Source of the DNA: Lates calcarifer
Lineage: Eukaryota; Chordata; Actinopteri; Centropomidae
Length of the DNA: 64,000 nucleotides
Direction: 5' to 3'
Assembly (NCBI RefSeq): GCF_001640805.2
Contig: NC_066838.1
Coordinates: forward strand, 7,024,601-7,088,600
Shown in pieces: positions 13,701 through 23,977 of the stretch. The position numbers were made by a program, and so were the translations under genes. A model generated the notes under the pieces. The model had not been told where the DNA came from. It did not search any database and saw only the letters and a program-made list of their open reading frames with translations. The first letter of the stretch is position 1, and each line of letters starts with the position of its first letter.

Positions 13701-15075
13701 CTGCTTTGGGGTCCATTCTTAATGTGAATTCAGTGCAGCCCTGTTTACTTAATTACTTATGCAGACGTACCATACATTACCAAGTATAGATAAATATATG
13801 CTGAAAAATGTATCAAGACAGCTTTTACTACACTTACCTCACTGTGATTCTTGTTGTACACAGTATTTGAGGGCTGGAAATGCATGTAATGAAACATGTG
13901 TATTCATATGTGAATGGTTTTTATATCATTTATCTGCAGTAAAGCTGGGCACTCAACAGGAGACCTTGGTCCATTTCACCCTGATGTTTTTTCAGGTATT
14001 TGTTCACAAAGCCACTCAGCGCTTTCTGCCTTGTGGACATCCAGTTAAAAGCTGTGTCACATCAGAGGTGAAGAAAAATCAGCACTATCACTGACCAAAG
14101 CCATATAATCCCAAAGAGTGAAATCCACAGACTAAGAATTTAATCCCATTCATATCCTGCACTTGCAGATTAAATAGAAAAAATAAATAAAGAACAAAGT
14201 ACATTAGCAGGATGAAAATCCTTATTTAAAAACAAAGGACCCCCCACCCCACCCCACTCCAAGCGCAGAGGACTAATGATTCAGGTTTTAAACACATGGT
14301 CATTATATGCTGGTGACACTCATCCTACTGACAAGCTCTGCTGTGTACAAACCAAGGGACAAATGTCCTTCAGACACACATTACTGTGTTTACTGGAGGC
14401 AGTCAGACAAGCTTGTCATACTCCACTTGTATCATCACAGAGGCATCAACACATTTTTCAGAAATGCCTGCAGATTATGCCGTCACTGTCCACCAGGGCC
14501 ACTGAACAGTCAGATACATTCAGGGTGGCAGGACAGTGTGGGTCATATCCACAAAACACAGCATGCCTTAAATTAACAGTGATGGGACAAATAAGCAGAA
14601 AAATATACAATACATCAAATATGAAACTCCAGAGAATCAGAGAGACAGCAGTTACTGTGAGTGATAAGACAGAAAAGACAATCGGTACTACTTTGGGTAA
14701 ATGCTTGTCAATTAAATCCAAATCTAAGTATGAAATTCAGTGACATTGCGAATTTTCTAAATTTCAGACCAACCAAACTCATAAACTACATAGCCAAAAT
14801 AAAAGATAAAATAAATATAAATACGTGTATATACAAATGAACTCTAGGAGGAAGAAATGTGACTCGTAACAGCACAGAGAAGGTAAAGTTTTCCAAATAA
14901 AGGTAAATAAATGTTCATGTCCAAAATGTCCATTTGTTCAAATGATGTGTTCTGACTAAAGACAAAAATGTGGGGGGAAAAAATAAAACCTAACCTAAAA
15001 CCTGAGACTTCTATGTCTAGATTTTATTTTTAATATAGAAACACTGTTTTTAAACATTAAGTAACATTTTACTGT

Positions 15076-15094
15076 GACTTATAGTCTGGAATAA
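15076..15094 (+). repeat. solo end fragment of the BrkDBD element family
   Basis: GACTTATAGTCTGGAATAA matches the right terminus of the 10.2-10.7 kb element (GGCTTATAGTCTGGAAATTA) at about 17 positions. No partner end is recognisable nearby. Confidence 0.4.
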
Positions 15095-16936
15095 GAAGAA
15101 TGTCATTTTGCTAAGGTGTGGTTACAGATGCTTCAGGTTTAGTTTTGAAATATGTAAATCTATGTAAATCTAATGTTTATTTATCATAAAATCACAAAAA
15201 TATTTATCATAGTTGCCATATTCCCTGGTATTCAGGTTCACAGTCAAGATGTACAACACCCCTTCCCCACCATGTTGTCCTGTATCTAAGGTGCTCATAT
15301 TAGATTCATCTGACCGGGAATCACATTTAAAACGTTTTAATACGGAAACACTCTGTACATTTTTACGATAGGGGAAATCAAAGAAATCTTTCCTGCCAAG
15401 CCTGAACTCATCCGATGCTCGGCAGCTGTCTCTCTCAGTCTGAGAAAAAGCGGTGATGAAAAAGGCTTTGAACGCCATCTTGTTCATTGCAGCTGCTTGG
15501 GCCCTGAATACAGGAACCCATTCATTCGAGGAGGCGGAGGGAGGGAGGGGGCACACTGGCAAAATGAATTCATCTTTGTGAACCACTAAATACAAATAGC
15601 TCTTTTAAGAAACACCGAAAATTTCCTGAAACGACTAGAAATCGCCTATTTTCAGATATCTACTCTTCAGATGTAAAAGCTTAGCAGAGCTGGTCAATAA
15701 CTTCGTCAAAGCGGCAGGCTACAGATCTCTCGCCTCGGTGCTGGTGGAGGCGCTCAGCTCGGCTTCCTGCGACAGCACGTCTGATTCGCTGCTAAACCAT
15801 CTTTCGATTTGTCTACCGGTGAATAAAAACCTCCAAACCTCACTTTTCTACTCTAACGCCATATGCTGGTGTACAGTCTGGGATCTGGTGCTTCATATGG
15901 GGTAAAACGTGCCCGTTTAACCAGGCTGGAGCTTGAAGCAGTACGGAGCAGCGCGGCCCGGTGGGGCATGGTTACTGTAGCTGCTAACAACTCACCCTGC
16001 AACAGACCCGTGATCGAGATAAACAGATTGTCAGAATCCAATTAGACAATCTCATTTTCACATCATTAAAAGAAGAAGTTCAAATTAATGCTGAACTGTG
16101 TTTTCGTAAACCGAGGCTGGTTTAACACTCGTCAAACTAAAATGGCTATTTCCACTGCCAGGTTCTCAGCGGCGCTTATACTCATTTTATCCCCATGCGA
16201 TTTTACAGCTAGGTTACCAATGGCCGATAAATGTAATTGTCTATTATTTCTTATGCTTTGTTTTCTCAGAAAGAATTGCGCTAACGAATTAGCCATTTCC
16301 TTTCCAGCTCAGCCAGTGGATGGCTGACTCTGCAGACTAAACGTGGGAATGTTAACATATAACATTACTGAACACAGCTATAATCCATGATGGTTTGGTT
16401 TCGATTCACTCAATTAAACGCTGCTAGTCCAACTGGGCCGTTTGAACACGGTCTGGCAAATAAGTGTCCTCGGCTGAGACAGTCGACATTACGTAAATAA
16501 TTTTAGCAAGGCAAATATTAGCGCTTCAATGCGCGAGTTTTACATAAAAGCGGTACTCAACACCACCACCGATCATTTCACTACGGACACAGGCAAATTG
16601 TTGAGGCTGCCATGTTCGGGATATACACACCCAGATCAGCCATACCAGGCTGGAGACGTAGGCTGTGGCCACTGCTGGCTAACTTGTATGGACTGGCTAC
16701 AGAGTAGTGGGGGTGGTGGTGGTGAATCTGTTGGTGAAGTAGCCATTTTTAGACTCCCTCCGTTGACAATATGCATGATGCTACACATTTTCAACATGAG
16801 TGGAAGTAAATCCAAACTCTGTTCACGTTTGTTCGAGTAATGCAAGAGTAAGAAGTTGCAGCTATGTGGATAATGTTGAACGGCTCGCCATGGCTTAGTC
16901 AACATTAAACTGAGAATATACGGCCAATTAGCTTAC

Positions 16937-17015
16937 CTGGTAATCATTTGCCATGTACAGAGTAAAGATGTGAAAAAATGTGGGCCGACATACAGGTCCA
17001 AAATGTTGGTAATAA
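16937..17015 (-). other. candidate small 5' exon with an ATG
   Basis: Minus strand: acceptor tttatcccag|TTA at 17,016, donor CCAG|gtaagc at 16,936. It holds ATG GCA AAT GAT TAC CAG just before the donor, so it could carry a start codon (MANDYQ...). I do not recognise that N-terminus. It may also be a noncoding 5' exon or a chance splice pair. Confidence 0.25.
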
Positions 17016-17517
17016 CTGGGATAAATATTTTGTCTTGGTTAAAACCCAGATTGAAAAACATTTTGCTCAAAAGGGCTTTTAAATTAGAGCAGATACAGTT
17101 TAACCAAGACAGCTTATTTCTTGAAAGAGGGAGAAAGATACCCGGACGTTGGAGAGGGGTGCTGGCTAACCTACCGAGCTGTCACCAACTAACCTGCTAA
17201 TTAACATTAGCGCCGGCCATTAACTACCTGGTTGCTGGATGGGACCATTAGATATAAAACCAGTTCAATATACTTCTAGGTAATTCACACTTGGGTTAAC
17301 GCAGTGCTTTAAGTTTGTCCAACAGTGGCCCACACCCACTCTCTTGGCAGCAACGACTAGCTAGCAGCAGGCTAACAGCAGCTAACTCTAACGGAGGAGC
17401 CACTCAACCCAGTTTAACCCCTTTGGTTCATCCTCCCTGCTCGACAGGCTAGCCAACTGCACAGACACTTAATGCATTTCCTGAAGCGCAATTTCAAATA
17501 TCAATACACATTCTTAC

Positions 17518-17990
17518 CCGCTTTCAGTCGAGGGTATCCGTTGTTTATATCACATTGACTGGAAACAGCGAAATCTTGTCTCTCCTCTCTCCGCCCAGGC
17601 GCTCAGATTTAGCTAGTTTAGCTACCGAGGAGCGGCACTCCCCGAACCCAGTTTTTGACCCGCCGAGGGGGGAGACACACCGGCACAGAGGCGCAGAGAC
17701 AAGGCGGTGTTTCACCCTGATAGACGTGTCAGAGTCCCGTTAGTGCGTTCTTCCGTTTCAACGCAAATTCCAACTCAAGGCAAAAATCCCTTCTTGTCTT
17801 TCCCACCGTCGTCGTCCCTCTTTTTTCTTCCTTCACGCCAGGATCTCAGTTGCTTCTTCCTCCAGCCATCAAACAGCAGAGATGGGCGCGGTAACCCTGC
17901 ACTCAGGTCTGGGAAACCCCACGTTACGGCAGCGTCACAACGCACGGCGAAGGGTCGGCGACCACTTCAACAGATCAGGAAATACTGCCA
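17518..17990 (-). other. candidate noncoding first exon of a leftward gene
   Basis: The minus-strand stretch starts near a YY1 motif (17,987-17,995) and ends at a consensus donor (AAAGCGG|gtaagaat). It is the most GC- and CpG-rich part of the left 23 kb. No long ORF with family similarity is present, so I treat it as 5' UTR. The left end is set by the donor; the right end is a guess from the motif and CpG density. Confidence 0.4.
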
Positions 17991-18900
17991 TCTTTGGTAA
18001 CACAAGCACACCTAGATAACAGTTACCTGCTTTTAATTTTTCTACTTTGTTTATTTAAAGAGTTAAAATATAAAATATTAGCATTTTCCAAGTCAAAGTG
18101 GGTTAGAACAACAACCTAGCTACACACCAATCAATGTTTATGCCAGTGGTTCTGAGACTGGCCGACACAGTTATACAGGTTCTTTGGGGGGTATTTTCAT
18201 TATTATTTACGGGTAATTATTATTTTAAATAATTTAATGTATAGCGCATACACTTTTTTATTGTTTTTTTAATAATAAAAAGTTGTTTTTTTAACCAATA
18301 TTATATCTAATATATGCTTAAATATACCCCTGAAATCTTTCTGAATTGGATATAAATGGACATATTTGAGAACTCCTGGAAAATGTGACTTTCATTTCAG
18401 TATAACAGCCACTACTTAAAGCAAACAACTGTCTCATTTGCAATCCAAACCAGACTGCACCACAAATTTAACTACAGACATGCATGTAGCTCCCTGCCAG
18501 CATGCATGGCTAAATCCAAAACACAACCTTACTACATGTACACTCTGTATTCTATACATTTTTAGAGGCTGAGCTTGATCTAATGAAGTTTAAAAGATAA
18601 GAAATAATTGCCTGAATATTATTCTGATCGTCATTTCTACCAGGAAAAAAACATCCATCAGTAGAACATTCTAGACATTTTCCCCTCACTGATAGTTTGA
18701 TTATCTGTGGTGAATAATTTATACTGATCCATTAGTAATCCCTTGACAGTCATCAACCTGGTACCAGAAATTCAATCAGTATAACCAGCAATGGAAGGTT
18801 TTGATGATATTAACTTTGCCATAATTTCTGGTTTATAAGATGATGCCCTTGTGCTTGAGTTCAAGCCGACAAATCAGTGGGGATTTTCCTCCTGAGCTGA

Positions 18901-19116
18901 GTGTTTGTGGGTGGACCATCACCGCAGCACATAGAGGACTTGATCATTATCTCCAGTAGTCTAGGTAGAGTGCTCAGAGGTGGTTTTAATGTTCAGTGGG
19001 TTAAGGCGTTACTTGGAGACATGGAACACTTTGACGTCCTCCGGGACAACAAAGTGTGTGTGGACTTGGTCCGATGGGGGAAGACAACGGCAGCATCAGA
19101 TGAAGAACGCTCCTGA
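18901..19116 (+). other. unrecognised coding-like ORF (71 codons, no ATG at start)
   Basis: An open stretch from stop to stop. The segment LGRVLRGGFNVQWVKALLGD then MEHFDVLRDNKVCVDLVRWG has protein-like composition (regular hydrophobics, Trp, few low-complexity runs). I do not recognise the family. It could be a winged-helix-like fragment, an old transposon ORF or chance. No splice sites were confirmed around it. Confidence 0.25.
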
Positions 19117-19990
19117 GAGAGCACTGTCCCGTCTACTGTAGCCTGGTATTTGGGGATGTACTGTTTGTGCCAGATATGTTTTGTTGTCTACATTCACATT
19201 TTACATAGACAGGGAGATGGTTCATATCACACTGAATTTAAAATATTTAAGGTATTAAAGGTCAAAAATAACTGATTACTGCACATAGAAAAGGCATTTG
19301 TCAGTGAAAATTACCCTCTGATGTATCCTCCTCTTTCTCAGTGATTTGAATTTCCACCCGAAGTGTGTGTTTGTGTGTGTTCCTGCCAGTTCTGTAAACC
19401 TCAAACATGTAGGAGGAAGCTGGCCTGCTTGCCTGTATGAACAATCCTGTGCTGTGGGATGGTCAGCTCTGTAACCACACATTAGTTCACCTACAAGAGG
19501 AGCATTCCCCAAAGTAACTGTACAGCGCTGTATGGGGGAGAGTATGCACACATACAGTGTGTAAACCCACCCACCTAAACCCACTGACTCACGTTTTTAG
19601 TTGTATATGAAGGAGCAGCTGATGTTGGTTTAGTTTATAATGTTCATGGATTAGAGGCTGGATTAGATTCTTTTTATTTATTTAACTTAAAAACAGCGGT
19701 AGATAAACAGAAGATGAGCTGAAAACATGCCCCCTGTGTACCTGTGTTCTAGGTGTGGGTTTCCACTGGGACTCATCTGCCCAAGTTAATGCTGCTGAGA
19801 TTTAGTTGCCCCTGGATACACCGCTGCCCGTCTGCATACATGTGTTGTGAAGCTTCTTTAGCAGAGCTTCAGACCACCCAGGGGACAAAGCTTATTGTCT
19901 GCATCCAGCCTTTTGATGAGGAGAGTGGAAAGAGAACAGTCCACACCTCGATGTGCTTTCTGTGTCAAACTAAGCTCTAATTTAGTTTTC

Positions 19991-19995
<5 letters not shown>

Positions 19996-20072
<77 letters not shown>
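19996..20072. repeat. AT microsatellite with GT interruption
   Basis: About 77 nt of TA dinucleotides, broken near 20,041-20,050 by GTATGTGTGT. Confidence 0.95.
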
Positions 20073-20075
<3 letters not shown>

Positions 20076-21857
20076 GAAGCCACTATGATAAACATGATGA
20101 TCACTGTGAGTCAAACAACCACTGAAATGAGGAAAACTCAGTCATTTCTCTATTTTCTCCTGTAAAAACATTAGTTGCGTCTTTTTATAGCTTTAATCGC
20201 TGATGATATGATGATGACAGATACATCGACCTATAAAAACTCTGCTGGAAATAACTTGTGCACTGTGTTTTAATGCAGTATAAATCAATAAATTCATGGG
20301 TATGACCTGCAGGAAAGTTGACTTTTATGAGCATCTTCACTCCCCTGCACTGATTCAGTAAAGGCACATTCACCGACATTCATTTACCGTCAGACAGAGA
20401 CACATCCTCCACTCGCCAGCAAAGCAGGGACGGTAAGTAGCACTATCTCATAGTATTAGCGAGAGATCAGAGGAGAAATCAGATTAGAAAAAGAGGCAAA
20501 ATGGCAACACAAATATTGCCTAATATGATCTCATACATTTCATAAAACGAGTGACATTACACGAGGCTAAGCTCATAATGACCTTGCTTTTTATAGGCAG
20601 GTTGGGATACAGTAATCAGATTTAGCATAATCTCCTACAATCTCTGATAAATGCTTACGACATGTATCTCTGAGAGAGGTCAGAGCCTATTGGTCCGTTC
20701 TGAGGCATTACTGACATCTGCTGTTGTGCGTGTTCACAGGGCCTCGTTCACATTACAGTAAGACACACTGTGGAGTTTATCAAGTTTATCACGCTTTTGT
20801 TGTTTAATGATTTAAATGTGACTGAGTAATACTGGGAAAAAAAACATGAACAAATGTGTGTTTAGGAGGAAAATGTACATCTGAACAGGATTACTAATTG
20901 GCGTAATGATTTTGTAAAGTTAAAGTTATTGTCACTTTAATCAGTGAGCTACATGCTACAACAGGCTGACTGTACAGTACCAACCCCCAACCACTATGAG
21001 TCAGTTGAACCATCTAAAGCCACATGTTACCAGTAAGATGACATGCAAACTGGTCAGCAGTCAAAAAGCTGCTTGTTTAGTTACAAAGTAATAGACAGTT
21101 TAAATAATTATCTAAAAAGTTAATGTGTAAATGTCTGAAAGAGATAACTACTAGTAATGGATGAACAGCTGGAATAATTAGCAGAGGTTCATGGAAAAAT
21201 GGTTGAAATAGCTAAAAGCAATGGATAATGCAGACTTGACTAATCTGTCCTAAGTACTGACAATTCAACCATACTTTAAAAAAAGTACTGGAACAGTATC
21301 CACTTTTTGTAGATTGATGAGAGTCCAGTACATGAGTTCATACAAACAGTCATTCAGACATGAGAAGCTGTCAACTGCTCTACAGTGTGTCACACCTGTT
21401 CTTCTGTGACTGACAAACCAGAGGAAATAAACCTGGCTCTTCCATTATGCATGTATGCATGCAAATACTCAGTGAAATAACAAAGAAATCTTTAATCTTG
21501 AAGCAAACCTGGCTCTTCCATTTGCAGAATTTTTTACTGTAAAATAAACACTAAGACATTAAGTTAGTCTAGAGATTTTTGGTGTGTGGCAAGCCCCTGA
21601 GAAAATTTCCTGATTTTTTTTTTTCTTCATACACAATCCAGTGCTCAGGTATATGTTTTCACCTGTAAAGATTTTATGGATGTGTGGTATTCCACCATGA
21701 CTGGATGAAACATGTTAGAAAACACATTCTGCTGAAGTGAATGTGTCTGTTCATAATAAACTCTGATAATTCTGGACTTTCCTGGATGACTCAAACTGTA
21801 ACTCTTTCAAACACACCTCACCTCCTCATCTGCATGACATTTCAGGATATCGCTTAC

Positions 21858-21967
21858 CATAGTAGGACCAGGTGGGCTTCAGGGCCTCCTGGTGGCAGGA
21901 ACTTGTAAGTGCACTTATGTGGTGTCACAGTGGGCTCTGTCCAGGTCCTCTGGGTGGGGGTGGTGAT
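21858..21967 (-). other. weak orphan exon candidate
   Basis: Minus-strand acceptor ctatcctcag|ATC and donor CTATG|gtaagcg enclose 110 nt open in one frame (ITTPTQRTWTEPTVTPHKCT then YKFLPPGGPEAHLVLL). Good splice signals, but the product is unrecognised and the Gly/Pro-rich part resembles decayed repeat sequence. Confidence 0.2.
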
Positions 21968-23450
21968 CTGAGGATAGACTAAGGCAAGCTCCATGCTGTT
22001 CAAACATCAGGTGAAATCAATTTTGATCTTCATTAACAATCAGATATCAACCAGTAAGTTTCATCTACAAGACAACATCACTGTGTGTTGTGGGAGAATG
22101 ATTACTCAGCAGTTTCTGGAAACCCTTCACTAAAGCTGACAAACTGTTTCATTAGACTTTAGATTGACACATCTATGGTCGACTAATCACTAGTTCACTA
22201 CTTCATTTTCTCCATAAAAAGGACAAATTCTGTGAAGACACGCAGGATATGTTTTTCTTCCCTATTCAGGCTGTTTATACATAACACGAACAGACCGATG
22301 GAAATTTGATGAGCTAAATAACATCACCAGAACTTATTTGGTAACTGTCAAAATGCCAAATAAACCAATGAGCTGAAGCAGTCAAAAGATATAGACAGAT
22401 ATACTGCTGATATGTTGATAATAATAATAATGATCAGCCTACTGCTATCTCTATCATTGATATCACCACTGTTATTATTTCATATATCAGGCCTACAGCT
22501 CCAGACACTGCTGTTAATACTAACAGTATTGGAGTGTTGGTCTATGTCTGATCAATAATCTATAATTCCCGTTGCTTTTATATCAAACCAGTGTTTTTTT
22601 TTTCATCATTCATCTCCATGAATCTGGTCACAGTCTGGGTCATATTTCACAGACTCCACCTTGTTTGAACTCAGTGTGAACTCTGCCTCTGTTCACTTCA
22701 TGTGTACAGTACCAGCACTGCTGCAGTATGAACTTTACACATCTGCTGGTTCACATCAGCTGACACACCATCAACCAGCTGAGAACATGGCCTCACACAC
22801 ACCCCCTGGTGGTGGAATAAGGCCCATATGGTCAAGTTCTTTACAAATGAGCTGCAGAGGGTTGATGGGGTTTATGCTCTGGGTTTAATAAATAAGAGTT
22901 TGACTGAAGGTTTGTGTTAGTGGAGAGATGCTCTTCTCTCTCTTGTCTTTTGGAAACAAACAATTTGATTCAACACAAATGTCACAAACCACCGCAGCTT
23001 TGTCCTGACTTAGGGGTCATGGGAGGTCACCAAGGCTTTACAGTCCTATCATGATTATAACTTGGCTCAGTTTTCACTTTGCAAAAGCCTTGAAGAACCA
23101 AACTGATTTGACAAATTCTTACTTTTAAATTCTTTACTTTTTTTATTGTAAGAAACCAAACAGAAAAAATAAAAACGGATTAAAAGACTGTTACATCATT
23201 ATTTTGTATGAATGTAGGATTTACTGCTCTGTAGAGTCATATTCCTGACCACATTATATTACCATAGTAATATAATATGTAAGATTATATTCAGCAAATA
23301 AAAAGTTTCAAATACTTGTGTAGGTTATAAATGTTTTCTCAGCTCCATGTGTGTAATATTCTCTGTCTTGTAGTAAATAACCACTGCAATCTGTGTACTG
23401 TTTGAATGGGAATGAGTTAGTATTTAATAACATTATTTTGTAATGCCCAT

Positions 23451-23468
23451 TTTATTTTAAAATTTATT
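23451..23468 (-). terminator. candidate polyadenylation signals for cfap74
   Basis: Two AATAAA hexamers on the minus strand (TTTATT on plus at 23,451-23,456 and 23,463-23,468), about 370 nt past the stop codon. A third lies at 23,142-23,147. The placement fits a 3' UTR of about 0.4-0.7 kb. AT-rich sequence gives such hexamers by chance, so this is only plausible. Confidence 0.35.
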
Positions 23469-23832
23469 AATGGTTCAAATATAATGCAAATGTAAAGTGT
23501 CGAAGAAATAACACTACTAACTTTGTGTTATATTAAAATCTTTAAAACTGAAGCAATGAACAAGAAGGTATAAAGCCAACAAAATGAAATCTGTAGTAAC
23601 TAATTTTTCTCTTCTGTGTTATACACACAGCTACTGAATGAAATGGTTACAGCTAAATTTTCAGACAACACATCCACCTTTAATAATTAGTTAATGCAGG
23701 TTACATATACAGTATATACACTACATCATGTGTCTTTGTGTATTTTGTGTGTCTGTGTGTTTCTGTGTGTGTGTCAGTGAGTGTGTGAGCAGATTTCCTC
23801 ACTGGCTGTCGTCCAGGTTCTGTAGAGGTCAG

Positions 23833-23931
23833 TCAGGTGGTGGAGACCGAAGCCATGAAGGTGACTCTGTATACGCTCCTCTCATCCCCCTTCAAGGTAA
23901 GAGACGCACATGTCTGCGCCACCTCATACGG
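23833..23931 (-). CDS. cfap74: cfap74 last coding exon w27 (residues 1136-1167 + TGA)
   Basis: 99 nt of coding sequence; acceptor gtgtttcag|CCG sits directly beside a mixed CT/GT microsatellite. It codes PYEVAQTCASLTLKGDERSV then YRVTFMASVSTT and TGA at 23,833-23,835. The last strand 'Y+V...A.+' is a normal ASH end, so the stop looks like the true C-terminus. Confidence 0.92.
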   Translation of the reverse strand, partial: PYEVAQTCASLTLKGDERSVYRVTFMASVSTT

Positions 23932-23936
23932 CTGAA

Positions 23937-23977
<41 letters not shown>

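Larger units (their letters stand above)
1..15400. other. gene-poor left region (intergenic or first intron)
   Basis: No coding exon with recognisable similarity on either strand. Besides the hairpin, Tc1 relic, dispersed repeats and BrkDBD element listed separately, it is AT-rich unique-looking sequence with short AT and ATT runs (for example 11,606-11,636). If the 15.4-18 kb promoter reading is right, this is the first intron of a leftward gene. Confidence 0.6.
15400..18000 (-). promoter_or_regulatory. CpG-richer promoter-like region of a leftward gene
   Basis: CpG dinucleotides are clearly denser here, mainly at 15,700-16,000 and 17,540-17,990, than in the AT-rich flanks. Minus-strand splice donors occur at 17,517|17,518 (GCGG|gtaagaa), 16,936|16,937 (CCAG|gtaagc) and 15,995|15,996 (CAGG|gtgagtt). 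YY1-type motifs on the minus strand lie at 15,473-15,482 (CAAGATGGCG) and 17,987-17,995 (AAAGATGGC). No TATA box was found. This fits the start of a minus-strand gene with one or more short 5' exons. In human, GNB1 lies on this side of CFAP74, in the same orientation, with noncoding first exons and a large intron, so gnb1 is the leading guess. No gnb1 coding exon is visible, so no symbol is assigned. Confidence 0.5.
18001..23832. other. spacer between putative promoter and cfap74 stop codon
   Basis: AT-rich; I see no confident gene. It includes a long AT microsatellite (19,996-20,072), a coding-like ORF (18,901-19,116), an orphan exon candidate (21,858-21,967), a duplicated 18-mer (21,429/21,506), a small AT-rich hairpin (23,254-23,275, 9-bp arms, 4-nt loop) and the probable cfap74 3' UTR at its right end. 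Confidence 0.6.

Noticed and set aside
14276..14743. 155-codon plus-strand ORF
   Set aside because: Overlapping ORFs in three frames including the other strand; no family similarity and no splice context.
1..15400. Search for the gnb1 first coding exon
   Set aside because: No minus-strand stretch coding its N-terminus was seen, so gnb1 remains a synteny guess and was not annotated.
15170..15595. 141-codon minus-strand ORF at the promoter edge
   Set aside because: Covers the YY1 motif and promoter-like DNA; the protein is unrecognised and probably noncoding.
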